Shown piece after piece: positions 41,182 through 53,300 of a stretch of 64,000 bases of DNA. The notes under the pieces are model-generated. The model saw nothing but the letters and a program-made list of their open reading frames with translations. It did no database searches and was not told where the DNA came from. Each line of letters begins with the position of its first letter. The first letter of the stretch is position 1. The translations under genes and the position numbers were made by a program. Source of the DNA: Haliotis asinina (taxonomy: Eukaryota; Mollusca; Gastropoda; Lepetellida; Haliotidae); contig NC_090291.1 in NCBI RefSeq assembly GCF_037392515.1, forward strand, positions 19,322,001-19,386,000. Reading direction: 5' to 3'.

Positions 41182-42461
41182 ATGTTTCGTCCAGTCGCCA
41201 TCATTGTCATTGTGTTGGTCTGCATCATCGAGCTGCAAACTACTGATGGACGTCGGCATTTCAAGATACATAGGAATGGTTTCATGGGTACCAAGGACTG
41301 TGAAGAAGCGTTTGGCTCTGCAGCCAATAATCACAGCGGTGCTGCTAAGGAACAGTTTTGTACCACGTACGGTAAGAACGTATGCTCCATTTCTTTTCTG
41401 TTTTCGTGTGTGTGGGTCCACCCAGATCTGTATGTTTGTCTATTCGTAAGCAGTCACATGTGAATGATGTGTCATAATATTTGAGTGAGACTATCTGTCC
41501 ATCCATTTACAAAATGTGTTATGTTGTGTTGTCTTGTTTTGTGAACTCTATGAATATGTACTGTTTGCAACTATTGCTGTCTTCGTCATTCCTGAACGAA
41601 GTGGTGCAGCTTTGTATCATACATTCATGCTCATGCCTGCACTCTTCACTTAAGTGCGGTGAGGTAGTGCTGTGGTTAAACGTTTCACTCTTCACGCCGA
41701 AGACCGGAGTTCGATTCCCCACATGGGTACAATGTGTGAAGTCCATGTCCTATGTCCCCATATTGATATTTGCTGCAATATTGTTAAAAGCAGCGTATAA
41801 CTTCACTCACACAGGCTTACATGCCTCTGATCAACTCGTATATCCAAGAAGATCTGTGCTAGTCAGCTGATAACTAATCCTCAAACAAATACCCAAGTAT
41901 ATACATAAGGAGTGAGAGTTGCCTAGCTGATAGATAGGCCTGACGCCATGTTTGTTTACACTGTGAAAGTAGTCCCTAAATGTTTGCATGTGACCTCTCA
42001 CATTTGCATCGATATCCGTATATGGCCCTATGGATACCAAAAATATCCGTTGGCTTTATCCTGCCCAGAACACTACTCGTTGCATGATAAATGATCTGTG
42101 GGTTCTCCGGCTTAATGGGTTCTATAGAATGTAGAATTGCGTCCCTTCAACACGACAGGCTCCGTGGATATTGACCCGGAAGGGCAGTCGTCTAGATTGC
42201 ATCATGTGAGACATCCCCCCCACAGCAGCATGCCTTGGTGTAGCTTAAACACTCTTATAATCAGATTCGTCTTTTACCCAGTTCAGCACTCACACGTCGG
42301 ACAATCACTGTATACCACGTACAAGCGCCGTTTGTGTCTCTTTTGTTTCAGTGAACATGTGTGGCGACATAATCAAGACTCCCTTGTTTCCCGAAGCTGT
42401 GAAGTGTGGTGGCTGCATCTTCGCCTGGATGTCACACTGCACCAAGCCTACCAGCGGCTAA
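41182..42461 (+). CDS. Secreted six-cysteine peptide 4 of the array, most diverged
   Basis: Exons 41182-41371 and 42352-42461, phase 1, give 99 residues. The signal peptide is RPVAIIVIVLVCIIELQ. The basic stretch is DGRRHFKIHRNGF, so the R-x-G-F ending seen in the other copies is kept while most Arg residues are gone. Cysteines are C40, C60, C67, C82, C85, C93. The first loop is 19 residues, with a SAANNHSGAA insertion; all other spacings are as in the family. Exon 2 reads CGDIIKTPLFPE and CGGCIFAWM, ending CTKPTSG. A TATAAATA box lies at 41118-41125. No canonical AATAAA is visible close downstream. The intron (980 bases) carries a SINE at almost the same offset as in copy 3. Confidence 0.86.
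41655..41812 (+). repeat. SINE S1 in the intron of peptide gene 4
   Basis: Starts GTGCGGTGAGGTAGTGC, 283 bases after the splice donor, in the same orientation as the SINE in copy 3. Confidence 0.85.
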
Positions 42462-43099
42462 CACGAGTCACGTACAACCTCGTAGGAACGTGACATTCGT
42501 GTCGGCTTACAATTTTAAGATAGCATCTTAACAAATGTTTTTGTACAGAAAAACGTTTGCTCTACTAAATGGTGTGTGTCTACATTATGTTCTGGTGCAA
42601 CCAAAAGGCTGTGGCTGCCAAACAAAACAGTTATTTTTTGTTTCCCTACTCATTTACGTTGTTATTGCTTTTAAGATTTAAGTAAACTCTGACACTCTTC
42701 ATCGTGTTTTATTCAAGCATGTGGTGTATTTGATTTATCATATAGACCAATATGTAATTCATTCCATGTATACCAAAGATAGCATCTTGTCATCTCCAAG
42801 ACAACATCATTTCCACTTCCAGCTGACAAAGAAAGCTTTCAACAGTTTACCAAAGGAGATGTCTCACTACAGTCTACCAAAGAGAATTCCTCTGCATTCT
42901 TCACTTTCTTCACTGATTTCAATTATTTCGGTATATGGATAATAACTTGGAGTATATTAGTAATATCATGATGATGATCATCAACACAATCCTCATCGTC
43001 CACTAATGGATATTGTTTATTTGTTAGTTCGCTGTTCACCACCCCACTCATCAATGTTCCACTTATATCGAGTATGAATAAGATCAATGCCACAAGATT

Positions 43100-43225
43100 A
43101 TCTATCGATACAGTAAATTGTGCCAACCAAGTCAGCGAGACTGACCACCCCACCCCGTTTATCGCCACTTACGACAACCATGGCTGTCTAAACATCAATT
43201 CTAACCCGGCCATACACGGGTTGGA
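43100..43225 (-). repeat. R2 repeat, reverse, part
   Basis: GCCAACCAAGTCAGCGAGAC and CGCCACTTACGACAACCATG are readable. Only the head half is present. Confidence 0.7.
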
Positions 43226-43459
43226 TTGATGGAAACACCGCTGAGTTCTCTCTCTAAATCAACGAGTTGTCGCCTGGTTCAAACCTTCACTCGTCACGCC
43301 GAATTCCTTCTTTCCCTCTATATAATATATAGTGTCGCATTACACATCATTGGTCGAGGTAAAACAGGAGCGAAGATGTCAGTTGATTTATTATTTTTTA
43401 GTTATATAAATGTTAACACAGCAAACAAACAGTTTTAATTTAGATATACATGGACTGTA

Positions 43460-43560
43460 CAGTGAGTGAGTGAGTTTAGTTTTACGCCGCCCTCAGCAAT
43501 ATTCCAGCTATATAGCGACGGTCTGTAAATAATCCAGTCTGGACCAGACAATCTGGACTG
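43460..43560 (-). repeat. R2 repeat, reverse, tail part
   Basis: GTGAGTGAGTGAGTTTAGTT to CAGTCTGGACCAGACAATC. Only the tail half is present. Confidence 0.8.
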
Positions 43561-44324
43561 TACAAACCAATCTGGGCACATGTGTATGACCTTAGATACA
43601 TGAAATATTACGGACTGGAGATTAAAATATTGAAAGCTGAAAAAAAACCTAATCACACGACGGAAACAACGCTGACAAGTATCGTAATTGTCCACAAAAC
43701 CTGTCAAGACATTTGAAATAGTACATCGTCAAAGGAAGGTCTCACCTTAGTTGTTACAAACTGGAATGTAAACGGTCAGGTAAATTCATTCCCATTGAGC
43801 AGGCTGGTGTATCCAAGAATAGTGTACGATTGTTTCCATAGTAAGAAAATTGGCGTCAAATCGAATTTAAAGAGAATAACACTGGAAACTACGCCGACAA
43901 AAGCAGGTTGTGCATATGCATGGTGGTTTAAGTAACGCCAAATAAGTGCTTAAGAATAGAACCTTTGGCTAATATAGAAAATCCTGGAACTGGATTTAGC
44001 AGTTATTAGAACAAACGCGAAGGAAACACTTTAATTCGAAAGGTGAAATGCCTCATGACTGTTTCCCCTTTACTCAAATACTATAGTAGGTAGTGAAAAG
44101 GAAGATATTATGTCTGTAGCCGTAGAGTAAAGCAAAATAATAAATATAGATAATAGAATAAAAATTTAGAAAAATAAATGAAAACGTCAAAGAAGCATAG
44201 GATGTGACGTCATTGCATTGTGACACCAGAGCACAGTAAATGAATAATGTTGTATGTCATTCGACAGCAGTACTATTTGTTTTAAGAACATGAAGAAATA
44301 CGTTCCTGGCCGTTAGTGTTGTCT

Positions 44325-47300
44325 TTATAGGCCTTGAATACGGGTCTCTATCCAGTCCAAATGCATTTGGACCCCCTGGTATACACTAGGGCGAGTGGTG
44401 ACACAATCAGAATCAGGAGTCGCAAGACCCACCAACGTCGCACTGCCGTCACTGTTGTCGCATACCAACATCCAACCATTGGCATCCTAAAACAAGGAAA
44501 CTGTGCAGTTCAGTTATGCCTCGCCTTATTTAATTATGATTATATTGTTCGTGCAAGGATGAAAGATCAAACTATACGATAAAGGCTTATTCCATGTTAT
44601 ATCATAAGTTGGTGGGTAGCTTTCTTTGCGTTTCTTAAAATGATATAAGCAGTAATACTTGCGTACACACTTAATGAAGAATAAGTGACTAAAAGTCATC
44701 AACATAATTATGAAGTACGAAAGGTTAATGGTGTCACTATGGTTACTTACATATATCATGCAACCTTACATTCTTGTTATTTCAATTACTTTTTTTAATT
44801 TTCACAGCGTTTGAATTTTGTTTCGTTATTTCCACAACTTTTTAGAAATTCCTATTATTTCTTCGCTGGTTATAGAAACCCACAATTCGACAAAATGCTC
44901 TAAACAACGAGTAAAATGTTGTTTTTGTAAAGTTGGAAATAACATCATAATCGAGGAAACGATGTGATGTAAATTTATGCAACAATGAGAAATATGGGCG
45001 TTTGTCACTGTTCCAAAAATGGCGGAGCGATTAGCGTTTTCTCGCCTGGCCCTAATAAAGAACGTATTATAAAAGTCTCGATGACGAGTGAATATTTACG
45101 ATCGTTGATGACAACATTGATCCTGTGGAATAAACTGAGATGCTGGTATGTAAGCAGTCTTTGTCACTTTACCAGTCACACAATTTTTATTCAACCGTCG
45201 AATTCAAATTTCCCTAAGCAGCCATTTTAGTTTGAGAACGAAACGGCCTTACTCACTCACTGACGCAATTGCAAGTGGCGGAAAGGACCCAATTGTTACG
45301 CGAATCGCGGTACATCGCTTGTAAGCGATTGGTTGTTTGCAAGGTACCCCGTATGGACAATATACACCTTGGAGTACCAGTGTCTATCCAGACTTACCTG
45401 ACAAGGAGCAAAGTTGTCATTCTCTGAGTCCGTACAGACAGAGTCGTTGTAAATGGTCCTGCTGGGATCCAGGCTGTCGTAGATGGTTTGACATGCTTGG
45501 AATGGTAGGAATGTCACAGATGTTTGTTGTTGAGAAACAGAAATGGCTGATGGAGCCTCTGTAACGTTAGGGGGAATAGAAACGAATAGCATTACACTAG
45601 AACACAGATGCCACCAGTGTGACCAGAGGATAAATTTACATTGACATAACGATGCATTGCATGGCTGCTTGTGAATGGACATAAACTCAACTGATATTTC
45701 AATACTGACAAAAACTATAAAAAAAATTCAAAGCAACAGATTATTATTAGACACAAATTCTTCATGCTTGAATTTGTTTATTTAATTATCCAGATTGGAA
45801 CCTTCCAATGCTGCCACGTTGATATTCTGACCTTTCTGAATGCACCTTTTAAACAAGTAAAACTATTGTGAGTGATTATGGTTTTACGCCGCTTTTAGCA
45901 ATATTCCAACAATATCACGACACCAGAAATTGTCTCACACATGTACACATGTGGAAATCGAAACCGATTCTTCAGTGTGTTGTGCGGACACTTTAACCAT
46001 TAGGCTACCCTACATGACATTTTCTAAAATGCCATCTATAAGTCATTATGAAAAGTTAATAGATAATGCATCAACAATGGTTTAAGAAAGGTAAAAGATT
46101 GTCACGCTCTCTCTGATACACATGGATCAAAGGTCGACAACAAAACGAATGGAGACACTAGAAGAAGTCTTTGGTCAAAATGTAGGATAAATGGTGCCAG
46201 GAACAATGCTGCTATCATAATGGTAACATGATTTGCCCTCAAACACTGAAAATGGATGCTTCAAAGACATGAACTAACACCACCAGCACCATCTCTACAT
46301 ACAGAACTTCATACTACCTTTTCCCCAGCCTGTCAAGCGGCATCTGTCCCCTCTGTTGAAGACGTCGTTGGTGTTCGGGAGACAGGCCGAAGAGGCGCAA
46401 TCATCGGATTTGAAACCGTCAACGAGGCTCAAGATAGCGAGATCCCCTTTCATATCTGAAATCAGGAAGATTCGTGGCATCATGGCATTAAGGACACGGT
46501 ATGTCACGTTAAAAATACTGGATGTAAGTGGTACGTGAAAAATGGCAATACTATGAGGTGTCTGTGTTTTGCCGTACAAGGAATTGTTCTAAAGAGCTTT
46601 TCAATTATCAAGGTACGCGGTTGTCCCAAATGAGACTCACACGTGGCCAGATAATTTAATCAATATACAATACTCACTGACCATTTAAATCTAGACGTCG
46701 GAACGCGGAAACACTACGAATTTTCGAATCGAAGACATAATGAAAAATTGGAATCGGTTATGGAAACTCAAAATGATTATTAGATTTAAAGAATATTCGG
46801 AATAGTATAAGGGTGTTTGTCCACTGAGTGAGGGCTCTAGTAACTAGGCTGTCCAATGGTTCAACATTTTCATCTGCAAATAGCCTGTCAAACCGTTACC
46901 TGTACATTAAATGTCATTAGGCTCATGCGAAGGCGGTCATGGGAAAGACCAAATGTCCGAGGCAAAGAAATAAGGGAAATAACCCCATCGCTTCTTATTA
47001 TTGTGGGTTTTACGTTCGAATACAAGATATTCCTGTTTATTATTTATGGTCTGTCGACATTAAAACCCTCCCCTGTGAGGTTAACCAAAATATTAAGCTT
47101 CAGCTACTTGTACCACTTTCGCGTTTTTCACCCACATAAATTAACTGACATTAACTGGCGTCAATAACATTGTCAACTATCTCACTGTTTTGTGGCCAAG
47201 GATAAAGACAGTACTACTTCATGTCTAACCATGATACCTGATAAATCCGCAGTCTTATCGAACAGTGTCACGTTGGTAATGGTCCTGGTCTGTGTCCCAC

Positions 47301-50300
47301 ATGTCACGCTGCCGGCGACAGCAAGCGACTGCAGTCTTGGCACGTCCAGTGTCCTCTTCAATCTGGTGTTGTTGAACCAAATAATGAAATTGTAAGTCAC
47401 CATAAAACAGGTGGACACAAGATGCATGTTTACTTTGTACAGAAGAGAGGGTTTTAGTGTAAAGGTCCCGAATAAATTGTACATAGAGTTATTATGGCGC
47501 TATTCTGGGAAAGGAAAATACAGGTAGAACATTTAACGCCATATATTGAATATTATCAAGTTTTGTGCAACGTTTACAGTCCCAGTGTCAAAAATGGCTC
47601 CGTCGCAACTGCTTCAATGGGAACATTCATGGATAAAACAAAATAGGGAAATTTATCATGGTAAGACTAACCCTTGAGAGAATGAGTGAGTTAAGTTTTA
47701 CGCCGCATCCCACAACTTTCAAGCTGCGAGAGGCTTTCAAAAGTAGTGAGCCTAACGATATTCTCTATGCCAAATCTTTGTAAAGTTTCCATTTTATTCT
47801 GAAGGGATCATTATCAAAGTCAGATCCAAAGTTTCACTTATGTCAGCAATGTGGGTCACGAGATATCAGTCATCATAACAAATTGGGGTACAATATTTGT
47901 AAAATAATTGCAGAAAATGAAAACGAAGTGTCACTTGGTACCTCGTCACTAATGGTATGTCCTCAAATGATATCATATAAAACATGTTCAGAATGGTATT
48001 TGATGAATTCCAATCATACTCAACAACCAAAGATTTGGATTGCTTGATTCAGAGAGTGACTGTGTTTAAGGACACCCCCATTTTCGTTCTGTCACTTATG
48101 CACAAACAAAATCAGACGGTTATTCTTCCAGAAACTTGTAGAAGATGCGTTGACATGCGTACTGGCAGTTAGCTACCTGCCTATGAGTATCCCAGATGGT
48201 ATTCAGCCTTGCAAAATACTAGAATCAGGATTTTATTGAGAAAGTGTAATTCCAAACGTAACAGATGTTAACCCGATTAGAATTCAAACCTATGAGCAAC
48301 AGTACGATAAGCGATACCGGTACAGGTAAAATATGAAACAAAATCAGTCATGACTACGTATTTAAAATACTTGCTCCAACCAGACCCTCGCTCCAGTCGG
48401 CTATGGTACGTATATTGATTTGTTCAAGTCCTTAATAAGGCATGTGTATCCTAAGAGACAATCCAATGGAATGTGTCGATTCTGTGCCATCGTAACCCAG
48501 TGGATCAATGCTCACAATATGAATACCTGGACTATATGGTCCAGACTCCATTATTTAGACGTTACCGTCATTTATCTGACGTTGGAATGCATCATTTGTT
48601 AATAGTACACACGACAACACAATGAACAAAGGGTAAAATTTTCCTTACCCCTCGGCACATTCTGCTGTTGCAAGGATCTCCGTCATGGACAGCAAGACAC
48701 CCGAACATACGGGTAACGTGGTCGAAACATCCCCATCTACGTTAACGATTTCAAGGCTGACACTCCACGAGCTTCCAAAACAATCTGCCCCGGGCACAGA
48801 ACCTGGATCGTTTACCGACCCACAACCTACAGATTATAATTGAAACAATGATACGCGTTACACAAAGCCAAATGTTGTCTTTTAGACCTGAACAGTAATT
48901 AAGGATAATGATGAATATACAGCTTCTTTTTCTTGTGAAAGGTGATGTTTCGACATAGATTCTGTTAGACAAGAACTTTTCTCGAGACGTTGCCTATCAC
49001 AGAATAAAGGAGTTGTATATCCATGCAATTATCATAATTCTTCAACAGTAATGTTTTAAATGTAAAAAAAACCCATATAGCTGCAGTTCTTGTGGGCATG
49101 ACCTGGCCTAAAAGCAGCAATAAATTGACGATTTTAAAACGATCCCATCCTAATACAAGAAACTGGCCCCTCATGTCCACTTCCTCACCAATTGCCCATC
49201 TGCTTGCCACATTACGTTGAAGTCATCATATTTCAGACCAACATTTAATGAACCAAATGCCAATCCGCTTGCGCATGTCTGTTGCCATATTAAGCATTAG
49301 TCATCATGTTTACGACCGACACATAATATTGGACCACAGCTTTAGCCACTGGATAGATTTATAATTTTACCGCAAAATCATCCAATCAAAACTGCTAGAT
49401 TTCTCAGTCCAGACCGGTGGTTTCGAAAACTGTTGCCTTGGTTAGACGACTGATTCTGGTTTAATGAAGAACCCTTTGAATCTGATAAAAGTAAAGTTAA
49501 ACATGACAAAATGCAAGTCTACTCGTTCTGGTTTCATGACATCTTTGAACGACATTTAGAAGCGATATAAATGGGGACGAGACACTATGGATGTCAACTT
49601 CTTTATTTCGAGAAACACTCCACATTTCGGAGTATATTCTAAATCCCCCATTAGGTAAATGGAAAACTAGGAAGCAGATTGCACGTGAAACAACAGTGAT
49701 ATCACCAGGTGGCTGTGGTCATTTGACGCTGACTGGTCATGATGATAAAGACGAAGTCATGTATTAATGCAAGCCACGTATTAATCGTCATCTTTCATTC
49801 TGTTTGTCCCTGAATCACCAAACTGTAATAGTTGAACACGAAAACGTCTTCAAACGCGTCACCTCTTATTATGAAATAATCGTAACGTTTATTCGGACGG
49901 ACAGGCGACTATTCAGTATAAACTACGAAAACAATGTCATGTCCCTAACCAACTGTTAAAAGCTGTTTCCATTACATGAGCCCGACTTCAGCGCAAACAG
50001 GTCTAAATGAGTCACCATCAACTGGTATACCATGTTTTAGAAGTATACGCATACGGCCCGACCGGTTGCAAAAGCGCGCAAAGTCATGTCAAAATGTCCA
50101 GCTCGTGAAAGCATGCTGAAGTGACTCTCAAATTATTAGATTTATTCAGGATTTGAGACGGTTAATTTTTTTTAGCTATGACTACGACTAGTAAGAACTA
50201 AGCCATGTAAAGACGCACTGGAAACAATAAATCTGTTTTCAGAAGTCCGAAAGTGATACATGGCGGTTTCAAAATTATCTCTAACACTAGCAGATGTATG

Positions 50301-53300
50301 AGATACAATAACATTGTGGAACACTCTCGTGGAAAAGTGATACTGCATGAATTCACCGTGGACAGTGTGAAGACATATCTAACCTCATAGAGTTCCAATT
50401 TCGTGATGGTAATTCGTGAAGAGAGTGAAGACATGGTGTTCACAGTTTAACCACAAGGCCCACTGGAAACGAAAGTCAGTATATCTATGCAGAAAGATTA
50501 TTAGGTATAGCATACACGTTGGTTTGACAACAAATGACTCCCGCTGGCCCGGCTTTCTTACGCGATAGTCACGTGAAGGTGACTACTAGTATAAGGGTAA
50601 CGGTATTTTTCAGGGCATTATCATTTGCAGAAGCCCGAGGTCTTTCATTATGCAAATGATAATGCCCTGAAAAATAGCGTTACCGTTATTATAGCTAAAA
50701 TGAATATAATTTTTAATAAAATAAGAATAGAAATAGCGGCATCGGTTTAGAAGCATTTACTGCCAACAACAAAACGACGGAGGTCACTGACACACATTTT
50801 ACAAATATAGACACGTCATAGAACAACACAGACGACGTCACTATTGAGAGTGACGACATTCGACCTTGACCTTTGCTCATACTACCAGCCACCATTGTTT
50901 TCAGTGATCAACAACGTTAGACTTCAAGTCGATATTTTCGTTGCTGTATGTTGTCATTTATGGTACTATTGTTATGGTTGGCACAGGGAGGGAAGTGCAT
51001 AATGGCACAGGCACATGTGACGAATGTGAGCCAGATACTTGGTAAATAATGGACCCAAGTTCAAACGAGCCGTAGGTGATGAACTTCAACAGCTGAGCTA
51101 CTTATGACGTCACCTAACAAGGGGCTTGATAATGGCCCGTCGTTTAACATTTTGAGGGCATTATCAAGTTACAGTGGACCGCTCATTTCTGATAACGTGC
51201 GGTCGTTTTAATGATAATTCTCTCCATTTTAGCTATAATTTCAGGTAATATTCCTATCGGTGGTCACTAAAGTCCCTTTAGACTGATGCAAGTAGAGTTA
51301 AAATGGATTTGAACTCAAAATAGGTGTATAAATGCAGATCAACGCCATGAATTGTAGAAAAGAATATTTTATTGAACTAATGTATTCTGAGCAACATACG
51401 TCTCCTCGCTACTGGAACAGTTGTTGTTGTTGTTGTTGTTGTTGGAGAGGTAGGTGGAGTGGTTGGAGATGTCGATGGTACCGTAGTTTCTGAAGTATCT
51501 GGACTCGTCGGCGATGTCACAGGTGCTGTTGGTAAGGTAGTCGGTGTTGTTACAGATCCCGCATTTGTTGAAGTAGCAGTTGAAGGTGGCGTTGGTGAAG
51601 GTGCTGATAAGGTAGTCGGAATAGTTGGCAGTGCTGTGTTTGACGGAGTGGGTGGAGATGTCGATGTTACCGAGCTTTGTGAAGTATCTGGACTCGTCGG
51701 CGATGTCACAGGTGCTGTTGGTAAGGTAGCCGGTGTTGTTACAGATCCCGCATTTGTTGAAGTAGCAGATGAAGGTGGCGTTGTCGTAGGTGTTGCTGTA
51801 GTCGATGTTGGTATCGTACTTGACGTAGGCGGTACTAAAGCAAAGACCAAAATAAGCATACCGTGAGTCTGTGAATAGTCATTCGTTTACACAATGGATT
51901 GACAAAGAAATAACAAACGTTATAAAAATGTTGCTAGCTTGGATATGGGCGCAAACTTTATGTCACAAATACATCAACACTACACCTATCATGCAATACC
52001 CTTTCATGTGCTTCATGTCAAATCACCATCAAATATGGGAATATACTTCATTGTGCCTTTTTGTAGTGTATCGTTGACATCAGTATCGCTGCAACAATAA
52101 CTCTTTATTTTCGATATGCTACTATGGTCAGATTTTGACCAATATGTTTACACAATTTTTATAAAACTGTAAAATAATTCAAAATGTCCTAAAAAATGAC
52201 ATGACGTCATTTAGTGGCATTTGTTGATACACATAGGCGGGAAACCTATATTTATGGTCATCAACTTCTGCAATAGGCGTTCCAGAGAATATGGTTAATC
52301 TTTCATCAGGAAGGACAGCAACGTTTAAGAAAAAAGTATCTTACGCAAAAGGCACCCTGGCCTGCGACATAGTCCAGTCTGCGTGCTTTCTCCGAGGCAC
52401 TGCCCAAACTGACATGTCCTTGACCTTGTCCTTACTCCATCACCGCAGGAGGCTGCGCAGGTACTCCACGCCGTCCATGCCGCCCATATTCCACCAGACG
52501 TATCTGTTACAAACATATACGTTATTCCTGTTTCACACATCAATTAGGAATGTGGAATTGTATGATCCCCAGGGGGTTGAGATTGAAAATACTATGTGCC
52601 GTTGTGATGGACATCCAATGATCGAGAGTAGAACAAAGCGCCCTTGAGCAGTCGAACTGGCTAACTGGATATCGGCGCTATACAAATATCTAGTAGTATA
52701 CATAACTGTGTTCTAGGGGTTCTGGCTTGCCTGTTTGTTATTTTACACAGCACATAGTTATATTGCGGTGTATATAATCATGTCTGAACCAAACAAGCAA
52801 GAAACCAGTTGTCAACAACATGAGCATCAATCCACGCTTTGGGATACAAGACAAGTGTCAGCCACGTCAGCGACTCTGATAACCCGCTCCCGTTAGACGC
52901 ATCTTACGACAAACATGGGTTGCAGGAATGTGGTGGAAAATAATAGTTAACACTTACATAAAAAGGCACCAATATTAATAGGACCGAGTTATATTATTCA
53001 AATGACTAGTATTCCATGAGTACGTGGCATATTTTCATGTAAACGAATTATGTTTTGATTATGTTTCCTCCGAATATTTGAAAGAATAAAAAAAGAGATT
53101 TTTCTAAAAAAGAAATTCATTAAGACGGAACTCTATGCGTTTAATAACATAAATACATTCCGTCTGTATCTTTTCTCTGGACCTTTTATTACAGTTGTGT
53201 CTGCTAGCTATGCACAATCTTACCAGATTTACAACAAGACCCTCCACGACAGAACAGGACTGAGTCGGGCACAGGAAAATGTCTTTCAGAGCCAAGACAT

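Larger units (their letters stand above)
42462..44324. other. Intergenic region peptide gene 4 to SPH-D
   Basis: Holds two reverse R2 pieces and AT-rich DNA. No gene seen. SPH-D ends at 44325 on the other strand, so the two genes converge here. Confidence 0.5.

Noticed and set aside
51459-51866. Val/Gly-rich 135-codon plus-strand frame
   Set aside because: Shadow of the Thr/Ser/Pro mucin-like exon of SPH-D, which has matching splice phases on the minus strand. The plus frame at 56161-56526 is likewise a shadow.
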